Shown here one piece after another: positions 36,901-45,280 of a stretch of DNA of 64,000 nt; within the stretch, counting starts at the first letter, position 1; every line of letters starts with the position of its first letter. Origin of the DNA: Euglena gracilis. Taxonomy: Eukaryota; Euglenida; Euglenophyceae; Euglenales. The notes beneath the pieces are model-generated. The model was not told the DNA's origin and made no database searches. It saw nothing but the letters and a program-made list of their open reading frames with translations. Both the position numbers and the translations under genes were made by a program. The stretch is taken from NCBI GenBank assembly GCA_039621445.1, contig CP154954.1, positions 18,134,589 to 18,198,588 on the forward strand. Direction: 5' to 3'.

Positions 36901-39900
36901 GGCTTTTTTGGTTCATATATGACGTTTGTATTTCTTCCCTCTGATTTGGGCACCTTCATGCCATTCACTTCAGGCGGCAAAATCACTTATTTCCACTGAT
37001 TTTTCTGCTTTTTTGGAGTTTATTCTCACTTATTTTGCCGCTTATTTTGGGGAGATTTTTGCGCTTATCCCCCCCCCCCTCAGGTGGAATTCCTCTTGCC
37101 AGGGTGGTCCGTAAGGGACGGGATATATATGTATATATATTTTTATTTAAGGACCGCCCCCTTAAAGACCGCCCCCCCCCCAATACACAAAAACCCGAAA
37201 AATTGGACCCGAAAATTTTTTTCCGGCGCCTTCAACGCCGGCTTTTTTTGACCCATTTTGGGACCCATATGGGAGGTAAAACTAAAAACCCCTCAAAATC
37301 CCATTTTTTTCACACCTTTCAAAAGTTCAACATTTTCTCAAAAATTTAATTTTGAGAGTTTTTTGAAGCAAAAAAAGCCATTGAAAATTTCCAAGAGAAA
37401 AAATGGTACACTTTTTTTTCGACCTTCGTTATTTTCCACCCCCCTCCAAAAAATTACCAAATTTAACCCTGAAATCTTTGAGATTTTTTGTGAAAAAAAT
37501 GTGGGATTCCATCAAAAAATCATTCACTTTTCAAAAAATATTTCAAAATTTTTTTCGGCCCAAATCCCCTTTTTCCCGAATTTGGTTTTTTCTTGAAATT
37601 TTGAAATTTTGTTGAAATTGAAGTTTGCCAAAAATCTTTTGGCCACTTTGGGGGGGGTTGCCCTTTGAGGGGGGGTGAGGGTATTTCAATGTCCAAAATT
37701 CAAAAAGTTGAACTCACAAAAAGCATCGATTGGACGATCCTCTCTTGTAAAATTTCCTCGAAGGCACGTTTGGAAGGTTTATGTCAATTTACAACACACC
37801 TGGGTTGTAAACGAGAAAAAAATGTGTGGGTTGATGATTTAAAGCTTGAGATAAACAACCAATTGCCCAATTTTTGAAAATGACCCATCAACCTCAAAAT
37901 GATCATTTTGAGAGGAAAAAGAGCACGGGGGGGGGGAGAAAGTTGCGCCGTGCAATTTTTGCAATTTTGTGCAATTTTCGATTTTCCTGAAAGGCAATTT
38001 TTTTTGCAATTTTGTGCAATTAATTGCACATGGCCGCTGGATGATGAACAAATTCAGGATGAATGGCGTAAGCATTGCCATCGCATATTGCCACGGCTGA
38101 TTGTGTTGCAACTTTTTGGGCGAACCGACCAGGTAAATTGGCAGAATATGCAGCTTTTCTGGTTTCTGGTATCTCTTTTCTGGTATGTGCAATTTTGTGC
38201 AATTTTGTGAATTTTGTGCAATTTCACCTCTAACCATCAAAACGGTGAAGTTCCCGGTGGTCCAAAAAATTGGTGCCACCAAAACAACGGGAAGAGGGTG
38301 GTGGTGGGGGGGGGTCGACCCCCCCACCCACCTGCACACGGGCCGGTGAAAAACTGCACTGGGAATATCTTGCAAATAAGAAAACCCTTCTTGCTCTTTG
38401 AAGCCTTTGGCTTGTGTGACATTTGGCCACAATGCTTGGGGCAAGGCCCAATCTTCTTCAGGCGCTTGTGCTCCTTTGCGGCACCACGAATTTCGAAATC
38501 CTCAACTCCAACTTCAACCAAAATTTGCAACAAAAAAACAACAGTTTTTGTATTTTGTCCCTAGGAATCCCAACATAAATAGTTGAATCTGCTCATCCTC
38601 AGGAGGGGCGACCCTTGGCCGGTGAACCGGTGAAGTTCCAAAAATTTTCCCCAGCGTCTTCGGCAATGGGTGTATTTTAGACCCATTTTGGGACCCATAT
38701 AGGAGGTCCCACAAACCCCCCCCAAAAATGCTATTGAAAATCCATCAGATTTCCAAAGAGAAAAAATCTAAGTAAAATTTGAATGTTCCAAAATTTGGTC
38801 CCATTTTTTTGATCTGATTTTTTTGACCCCCCTCCTAAGAACTAACAATTTTCAACCCTTAATTTTTGGATATTTTTTGGGGGAAAATGTGGTTTTCCAT
38901 CAAAAAATCATGTATTTTGGGGTCATTTTTCAAAATAATTTTCAAGAATTTTCCCCGGCCAAAATCCCCGTTTTCCCAAAATTGTGTGTTGGGACAGAAT
39001 TTTTTTTTTAGTTAGGGACCCTCCTGCAAGAGGCTGGGATTTCGCCGAAATTGGCCTGTTGCTGATGCAAAGGTTTGCGTCGGAACGGTCCGCAATGCTG
39101 AAGCAGATGCTCGGTCATGGGTTTCTTCAGGCTGTTGTGTACCCCTTTCAAGAGGCAGCAACCAGGTCTCTACTATTCAGCCTCTAAATTTCTTTGCTTG
39201 CGGAGGGTTTTACTCTTCCTCCTCAAAGTTTCAAAAAGGAGCATTTCATGTTCCTTTGTCTGAAGATTTTTCAAAAAAAACAGAATTAGGGCGTCACTTA
39301 AGCCGAAGGGCACCCCATCCCCTGGGGGGGGTCGAGCCAACCATTTTTTGACAAAGGGTTAAAAAACCCCGATTTTTTGGATGGTTAATTGGCTGTTTTT
39401 TTTTTTTTGCGTAATTGGCTGCTTTTGTTGACATTTTTGCAGTTTCGATTTTTTTGGCACCCGGTTCGACCCCCGGTCAGACCCAGTTCCAGTAAGGGGG
39501 ACCCCTTTGGCGGAGGCAGCCTTTTCCCGCCAGCCCAAATTTCCAACCTCGAAGCTGGACCTCCCCTGGGGGGTTGCCATGCGACGCCATGTTTGAAACA
39601 AAACCCCTTTGACCCTGTGTTCCTGCAGCGACCCTCTATTTTGGGACCTCGTCATTTTCCACTGTTGAGACTCAGGGAACAGACCCAACCTTGGTGTTTT
39701 TTGGCCTGTGCGCCTTTTCGGGCAACAGAAATGGCCCGAGTTGTGGCCATTTTACAGTGGCTTGCCTCCAAGTGCTGCACACTTGGGATGGTTTGACTTT
39801 GCGTTTTTTGGGACCATTTTGGGGGTCAAGGAATCAGATTTTTCAATTTCTGTGTGCATTTGTGTTTTGGTGGTGACTTTTTTTGCTCACTGCTGGCAAT

Positions 39901-42900
39901 AGCTTGATCCGAAAATTGTTTTTCAGATTTATTTTATTTTGTGATTAATGTTTTGTTTTGTTTTGACATTTTTGTGTTCTTTTTGGGACCAGGAAGTTCA
40001 AAAAGTGCAAATGCTGTTGTTCGGATATTCGATCACCCAGGTACCGAAAATGGATTTAATTGAACTTGTGCTTTTTTCTCTTGCACTATTTCCATGTATT
40101 TCTGATTTTTTTTGCATTTTTTTCATGTCGCATTTTGGAGAGTCCCTTATCGCGTCCCTGATGAGAACGCTAAACAGGATGAGGAATGAAATAATCATGA
40201 TGATGACAGTGACCATCGATGGAGGGACCCATGGGGACGTTGCCGAGGCTAAGTTGTTGGATGCAGACAGAGCTGTGACGTTTTTCTGGATGTTTGGGTT
40301 GTTTCTCACTTCTGTCAAGCCAGTGGTAGCAGCAGTGCGTGACTGACTGAACATTTTCGACTTTTTGATTTACCCCCCCCCCCATTTAGTACGACCAATG
40401 AAATTTTTTGAAAATGACCCCCCCATTTCTTACGACCACCTTTGGATTTTCCACCAACTCAAAAAGGTAAACAATTTTTTCCTTACAGCGTGCTTGTTGT
40501 TTTTTGAACCCTCGGGTTTTTTTTTTTTGCTGCCTAGGGAGAGGGGGGATAAGCAGGGCTATGGGAATCTTGGAAACACGGCTGAATTACGCACCCATAT
40601 CTGTTGGCAGCCCCCCCCCCCCTGGGGGGTGCTGCCAGCCCTGCCAGCCAGCCCCCTTTTGGGGGGTCCAGCCAAAAATTTTGTTGTGTTCAAAAAATGG
40701 CCAAAAATAATGTTTTGGGCGTGCCCTTTTTTTGGAGGGGGGTGTGGGTGGTACGGGGGTCGGGTGGGGGGGAAGGCATTCCAGGGTTGAAAGGCCTTCT
40801 CTAGAGAGGTTTCAACGTGTTCCGGGGGGGGGGGGAGCGCACAGACAAAAGGGCCAGAGGCGAACAACAGCACCAGGCCAGAAGAAGGGATAAAAGGCAC
40901 CAAAAAACAGCCACAGTGCACACAGGGGGGGGGAGCGCTGGGGCACCCACCGTGCAGTCCGGCCGGCTCTGGCCCCGTGCGCCGCCCACCGGGTCGCCGC
41001 GGCGCACCGCGCGGCCGCGCTGGAGCGGGCCACTGCCCAGCTCGTCCACGCCGCGCTGCGGCAGGCGGTGGCGGAGGCGGCGGCGGAGGCGCGGGCCCGG
41101 GACATGAGCCCGCCGAAGCGCGGCACAGCCAGCCGCCTTTGGCTGCCCACCAACGCCTGTCAGTGGATCTTCTGTTGGTGAGTGGGGGAAGGGTTCGGCA
41201 GTGTTGGTAATGAACCAAATGCCACAGCAATTTTTCTTTGCTTGCTGGTCTTTGGTGGCTTGAATTATTTGTATCTGAAACCACACCAACCTCACCTGCC
41301 AGGACCATGGACTCTCTGGCATAAATCTAAATTTTCTAAATAATCCAAATTTTCTTTTGGTGTTTTGCACCAGTTTATCATATTGTTCCCCAGAAAAAAA
41401 GTTAGGAAAGTGCCAGCAAGCACACTTTCTGGTTGATCCGGGCGGGAAAATTCTGGCCTTGGGCGAAAACCAGTCTTCATCCCCATTTGAAAACGCTTTC
41501 TGGACCAGCAGTAGTCTGGATCGGGAACAAATTCTGTTGCGCTGTCAATGTGATGAGCGTCAAAGAGAAGGATTGGCTGCCCCTTCTTGGGCAACAGAAA
41601 ATCACTGTACTGTGGTGGAGTTGTGTGGGCGTTGCTGCTCCCCCGGGTGACCCCCTCCATCGTCGACTGCAGGTCCTTGTCCTTCCCCGTCACATGCAAA
41701 CTTGGCCCCCCTACAGTTGGCCTTCAGCCTTAACTTTCAGCCTTGACCCTATTATTCGGCTTACCTTGACCACTTTGTGCATGGCCCGCTGAAAGTTGGT
41801 TGGCCACCTGGCCTGGCCTTACCTTGACTCGTGGCCCAGCCAAGCGCCCCCGGGAGGGGGAGGTCAGCTGCTTCTCGATGGGGGCGGCCATAAGATCGCC
41901 TTAATCAGTTATGTTCTCCGGGCAGTTTGAGCGCCCATCCGTCCATGGGCCGCTGTGGCCGTCCTTGCGCCTGCGGCCGGAGGTGGTTCGGGAGGTGGCG
42001 GAGCAGCACGCCGTCACGGTGTCGCCGGTGAAGGCGGCCCCGCCCGCCCCGCCCCCCCAGGCGGTGCGGCCGGGGGAGGCCCGGCCGGAAAAGACGGGCC
42101 GCCGGGTTTTCATCCGCCGGCAGGGCGCACAGGAGCCGCTGGTTTTTTTTTGGAGTGAAGGCGTATTCCAAAATCACGTAGAATCACGTAACCCCCCCCC
42201 CCCACATAACCCCCCCCCCCCCCGGGGGTAGCAAACCCCCCTGTTTTCCTTTAGTTTTCCATGTATCAATAACACACCCTTATGGCTAGGATTCTAGGCC
42301 TGACGTTTGGCATAGACGCGGGGCTGAAGTGGGGCTTAAAGTGGCCTTCGCTTAAAGACCCCCGGGGCAGGGCAGAACGGGAAGCGGCCAAACAGCCAGG
42401 GTGGTGGGTGGGGGGGTCGACCCCCACCTCTTCCCGTATTTCCGGAAGGACCAATTTTTGGACCCGAAAATTTTTTTCCTTCAACGCCGGGTGTTTTTTT
42501 GAGCCATTTCGGGACCCATATAGGAGGTCCCCCCAAAAAACCCCCAAACCCCATTTTTTTCACACCTTCCAAATTTGAGCATTTTCTCAAAATTTTGCTT
42601 TTGAGAGTTTTTGAAGCAAACAGTGCCATTGAAAATGCAAAAAAATTCAAAGAAAGAAAATGTCAGTAAAATTTGACTGTGCCAAAATTTGGTCCATTTT
42701 TTGACCTTTGTTTTTTCACCCTCCTCCTAAAAACTACCAATTTATAAACCTGAAAATTTTGAGATTTTTTTTTGTGAAAAAAAATGTGTTTTTCCATCAA
42801 AAAATCATTCATTTGAGTTCAATTTTTTAAAAAAAATTCAAAAAACTTCCCCGGCCAACATCCGTTTTCCCAAAATTGGTGACAATGCTGTGGTGGGTGG

Positions 42901-43872
42901 GGGGGGGTCGACCCCACCCCCCTCCTCCCAGGTGGGGGGGCGACCCCCCCCCCAACCAGTCCTTCCCATTCTGCCCCTGGGGGGTTCCACTGGACTGAAC
43001 TTTCCACTGGCTGGGGAAAAAGCCACCAGCTATCCCCCCCGGGAGGGGGGGTCCCAGCGTCCACCCACCAGGCCTTCCCTTTTTCAGGTCAAATTATCCT
43101 TCGGCGCCGAAGGAATTTTCTTTGCGCCGGTGCCAATGGTGGGAGGGGGAGGTCGACCCCCTGGACCTCCCGGGTGGGGACCCCCCCCCCCACCAGACCT
43201 TCCCATACAGCCCTGCCAATCGCCCCCAAAATTGACCCCCGGGGGATATGGTTGCTGTGGGGGGCACCCATACGCAAAGCACCCCTTGGGACAAAGAAGC
43301 TGGCTCCCACCTCATGTTCTCCAGAGCCCCAACAGAACAGCTTTGGGGAGCGTTGCATTTCCATCTGGACGGAGCAACCCTGCCCCCCCCCCCCAGTTCG
43401 ACATGTGTGGCCACCCGATGGGAAAAGCGTCCCCAGCAGGGGTTTTTTTTTTTAGTCTTGGACCCGGGGGGGGGGGTAGGGTGGGTGGGTCTGGCCGGAC
43501 CCACCCACCGGCGGGTACCTTTTTTTGGCTGGTGGGTGCCCGGCACCGAAGGCGCCGGATTTTTTTTTTTTGACCAGCGCCAAAGGCGCCGATTGCATGC
43601 ATTTTCTTTGTCGCGCCTCTCGACCCCCCCCCCCCCTAAAAGTGGGTCGGGACACCCCCGGGGGGGGGTCCCGACCACTTTTAGGTCCGACCGTCAGGGG
43701 GTGGGTGGGGGGGGGGACCCCTCCCCCGGTCTGTTTTAAAAAAATGCCTGTCCCCAACACCAGCTCCTGCGGCCGAGCGGCTCCGGAAGCAGCGGGAGGA
43801 GGCGGCCGGGGGCCTGTGGTCCGCCAAAGACCTGTCCCTGCTGCGGAAACAGCAGGCCGTGGGCCGAACGAT
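27731..43872 (+). CDS. Multi-exon gene of unknown function, coiled-coil-rich protein
   Basis: About ten exon candidates on the plus strand can be joined at in-phase short direct repeats into one frame (27,731-27,988; 28,226-28,346; 29,616-29,712; 31,811-31,840; 33,897-33,988; 36,274-36,509; 36,574-36,722; 39,062-39,130; 41,038-41,121; 41,930-42,120; 43,783-43,872). The protein is rich in Ala, Glu, Arg and Gln with long amphipathic helices (for example AEREERLSKVQSQ and ANRLKAEEAAKRQLQIRL), then a Pro-rich basic stretch. I do not recognise a family; start and stop codons were not found. It may be one gene or parts of two: the first two exons are less GC-rich than the later ones. It converges tail-to-tail with the cyclase gene. 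Confidence 0.4.
28226..28346 (+). CDS. Unknown plus-strand gene, exon candidate 2
   Basis: Encodes MKSRHAAFEARLEAKQAT and onward to Q-K-P-F-I-C-G-L. The frame is open upstream to ~28,170, so the exon could begin earlier. It ends at ACTGG (28,342-28,346), which recurs in phase at the start of the next exon. A GT donor (gtgaga) one base further on would be the conventional alternative. Confidence 0.45.
28347..29615. other. Intron-like stretch with short hairpin repeats
   Basis: Holds another hairpin group (28,720-28,815, 'gagccggggtcttgg' and relatives) and a series of 'aaaatgcca/aaagtgcca' words (28,850-29,160) that form a loose minisatellite. No convincing frame on either strand. Confidence 0.4.
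29616..29712 (+). CDS. Unknown plus-strand gene, exon candidate 3
   Basis: Encodes VEAVVTEAFQAVWSEALQRD then L-W-Q-L-K-E-V-E-D-Q-E, a clear amphipathic helix with protein-like composition. The frame remains open to ~29,760 but becomes Pro/Gly-rich beyond the chosen border. Confidence 0.5.
29713..31810. other. Long intron-like stretch; two weak exon candidates
   Basis: 30,170-30,350 carries a series of 'ccaaattggccgttt' words. Frames at 30,993-31,280 and 31,301-31,510 (plus strand; the latter begins with several Glu and S-M-R-R-L-N) have some protein character but cannot be tied to neighbours, so I do not annotate them. 31,599-31,630 is a CA-rich run. Confidence 0.3.
31811..31840 (+). CDS. 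Unknown plus-strand gene, micro-exon candidate 4
   Basis: Encodes ELSEIFLKMH. Joined through GAG to exon 3 and through TGCAT to exon 5 it gives a continuous charged helix. The frame is open from ~31,780 to the TAG at 31,862. Because the piece is tiny the assignment is tentative. Confidence 0.25.
31841..33896. other. Intron-like stretch with a diverged, inverted satellite fragment
   Basis: 32,480-32,650 is, on the minus strand, clearly related to ~3,735-3,870 of the satellite unit (shared 'atgggcgttccaa' and 'ggacatttcctttg'). The remainder is T-rich DNA (32,660-33,080) and G/C-run blocks (33,390-33,550). No gene seen. Confidence 0.5.
33897..33988 (+). CDS. Unknown plus-strand gene, exon candidate 5
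   Basis: Encodes HRAELSRKYAQRAMQAEREE followed by R-L-S-K-V-Q-S-Q: strongly helical, basic/acidic alternating sequence. Upstream the frame is open through A-A-R-R-A-L-H-L, so it may start ~40 bp earlier. The 3' border GCCAA (33,984-33,988) recurs in phase at 36,274. Confidence 0.5.
33989..36273. other. Intron-like stretch rich in C/G runs and 'aataacacccc' words
   Basis: 35,070-35,260 consists of 'aataaca' words between C-runs, related to 42,185-42,280 and, as GGGGTATTATTT, to 57,720-58,135. A CAT microsatellite lies at 35,453-35,475. The frame at 34,406-34,822 (plus) has mixed composition and no recognisable motif, so it is not called. 36,000-36,180 contains two copies of a ~110-bp direct repeat ('gcaaggatggccac' type). 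Confidence 0.35.
36274..36509 (+). CDS. Unknown plus-strand gene, exon candidate 6
   Basis: Encodes FDMNLPASFVAKPAGDLN, then an Ala/Glu/Arg helix (A-E-E-A-A-A-R-R-Q-I-M-A-E-E-R-L) and a more extended, Pro-containing end with P-T-F-N-S-V-A-F-T-R-V-P-L-P-D. Upstream the same frame has R-C-V-Q-C, giving a possible C-x2-C if the exon begins near 36,213. The 3' junction is compatible both with a direct repeat (TTGC) and with a conventional GT...AG intron of about 62 bp; both keep the frame. Confidence 0.6.
36574..36722 (+). CDS. Unknown plus-strand gene, exon candidate 7
   Basis: Encodes QAHKGPRPISDMVGAVEVFT followed by a Gln/Arg/Leu-rich helix. It follows exon 6 after only ~65 bp. Exon 6 plus exon 7 is the best-supported part of this gene because both frames are long, GC-rich and join without a stop. 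Confidence 0.6.
36723..39061. other. Intron-like stretch with two copies of a ~400-bp dispersed repeat
   Basis: 37,190-37,600 and 38,660-38,985 share 'gacccattttgggacccata', 'tttccatcaaaaaatcat' and the A/T-rich lines between, in the same orientation; a third copy lies at 42,450-42,870. 'gtgcaattttgtgcaatttt' minisatellite occurs at 37,955-38,030 and 38,185-38,225. No exon recognised. Confidence 0.55.
39062..39130 (+). CDS. Unknown plus-strand gene, exon candidate 8
   Basis: Encodes MQRFASERSAMLKQMLGHGF then L-Q. The same frame is open on both sides (from ~39,015 with R-G-W-D-F-A-E-I-G and to ~39,185 with V-V-Y-P-F-Q-E-A-A-T), so the true exon may be the whole 39,015-39,170 with an 'accag|gtctct' donor. 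The helix-rich character fits the neighbours. Confidence 0.5.
39131..41037. other. Intron-like stretch, no gene called
   Basis: T-rich DNA at 39,900-40,140. The frame 39,948-40,346 (plus) contains a helical segment near E-S-L-I-A-S-L-M-R-T-L-N-R-M but joins nothing. C/G-run blocks lie at 40,370-40,385, 40,610-40,625 and 40,820-40,835. Confidence 0.3.
41038..41121 (+). CDS. Unknown plus-strand gene, exon candidate 9
   Basis: Encodes LVHAALRQAVAEAAAEARAR then D-M-S-P-P-K-R, an Ala-rich helix. The frame is open from ~40,960 (A-A-H-R-A-A-A-L-E-R-A-T-A), so it may be longer at its 5' end. GC content is very high, as in candidates 10 and 11. AGCGC at 41,117-41,121 recurs in phase at 41,930. Confidence 0.45.
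41122..41929. other. Intron-like stretch, no gene called
   Basis: Ordinary composition. A frame at 41,433-41,792 (plus) and its antisense partner are both open, without recognisable features. 'ccttgac' and 'ttggcc' words repeat at 41,700-41,830. Confidence 0.3.
41930..42120 (+). CDS. Unknown plus-strand gene, exon candidate 10
   Basis: Encodes PSVHGPLWPSLRLRPEVVRE, then V-A-E-Q-H-A-V-T-V-S-P-V-K, a Pro/Ala linker, and a basic R-R-V-F-I-R-R end. Upstream it is open from an ATG-containing start near 41,911. High GC, no stop on this frame; the two minus-strand frames over the same DNA are probably shadows. Confidence 0.5.
42121..43782. other. Intron-like stretch with third ~400-bp dispersed repeat and C/G-run blocks
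   Basis: 42,450-42,870 is the third same-orientation copy of the repeat seen at 37,190 and 38,660. 42,890-43,740 is a patchwork of 'ggtcgacccccacc' words, G-runs and C-runs; 43,450-43,550 resembles 33,380-33,430 ('ggggtagggtgggtgggt'). Long frames through these runs are not credible. Confidence 0.5.
43783..43872 (+). CDS. Unknown plus-strand gene, exon candidate 11
   Basis: Encodes KQREEAAGGLWSAKDLSLLR then K-Q-Q-A-V-G-R-T-M, ending at 'atg|gtaaac', a conventional-looking donor. The frame opens upstream at 'acaccag|ctcctg' (T-P-A-P-A-A-E-R-L-R). No later exon of this gene is identifiable before the cyclase, so its 3' end is unknown. Confidence 0.5.
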
Positions 43873-44621
43873 GGTAAACCCGAATGCGCTGACGTTGCCG
43901 CCTTCCCAGAGATGGGCTCGCAACCCCCGAGGGAATGGGGCGTGGGCGTGCTCTAAGCCCCCTTCCTATTCATGTCTGGTTCCATGGGTGAACCCTAATT
44001 TAACCATCACCTTAAGCTCGCCCTAAACCTTCCCCAAACCCTATTTTGGCAGCGAGCACCCTGTGTTGGACGAATGGTGGACACCACAGTTCTGGTGTTG
44101 TCTCTTTGGTGATGGGGATGTAGGGGGATCAAAAGTTTTAAGGGGAGGTTCATATTTGGTTGGAGGGGGGATTGAGTTTCATGAAACCCACATTATGTTG
44201 CTGAGCTTGCACCTTAGTTTTTGTTCTGTAAGTGCTGGTTTCAGGAAAAGACGCTCATTTTGCAATAAATGCACATTCAAGGGGTCAAAATTTTGGGATA
44301 TGCTGGTGCAGATCTGAGGGGAGGTCTTATTTAGGTTTTTTCTGTATGCTGCATTGTGTGTTGCCGGTGGTGGGAAAGTTTAGTCGCAAATGGCAGAACT
44401 TTTTTGTTGGCCATTTATGAAAGAACTGCTTTAACCCCCCCCCCAAATACCTACCCCCCCCCCCCCGGGAAACTGTTACCTGACAGGTTGGCCAGTACCC
44501 GGGACCCTGACAACTTCCTATCATGACAGGTTGGCCGGTACCAGGGACCCTGACAGTTTCCCGGGCGGGACCCTGACAGTTTCCCGGGTAGGAAATTTCA
44601 AGGGAAAGTCAATAAAAAAAT

Positions 44622-44634
44622 NNNNNNNNNNNNN
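44622..44634. other. Assembly gap
   Basis: Thirteen N characters between 'aaaaaaat' and 'gccccccc'. Confidence 0.99.
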
Positions 44635-44927
44635 GCCCCCCCCGGGCACTCGAACAGTTTCATATGTTGCGCGATTAGCTTGCAAAAGAGGTCCGTGATT
44701 AAGATGAGGTTTATTTTGGGGGTTATTGGGGTATGGGGTATGGGGTATGGGGTATGGGGTATGGGGTATGGGGTATGGGGGCCCCACTTTGTGCCATGAC
44801 TCCATGTGTTGGGATGACAACACAAAAATCGAGGGAGGACAATATTCAACATAAAAACGACATAAATGAGTAAAATGGGTCAGGCACAGGTGGGTGGGGT
44901 CGAATTCATCTCAAAATTCAACCTGGT

Positions 44928-45178
<251 letters not shown>

Positions 45179-45199
45179 AGGGACGTGCCCTGCACATCT

Positions 45200-45280
45200 T
45201 GCATCGCCAGCGATGCAGCCACAGCGTCCTTCTCATGGTTGGGCAGTGCCTCCGGCGCATTCCACAGCGCCATGGCACAG
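45200..45280 (-). CDS. Cyclase exon 13: core continuation
   Basis: Encodes AMALWNAPEALPNHEKDAVA then A-S-L-A-M-Q, the usual M-A-L-W-x-A-P...H...A-x-x-A-A-L stretch following DKFIGD. The exon probably ends near S-L-A-M-Q at ~45,200, where the microsatellite intron begins. The next catalytic exon was not found. Confidence 0.8.

Noticed and set aside
40559-41370. Minus-strand frames of 189-249 codons opposite exon candidate 9
   Set aside because: Low-complexity Pro/Arg/Ala strings antisense to the GC-rich helical frame; the plus-strand frame has the better protein character.
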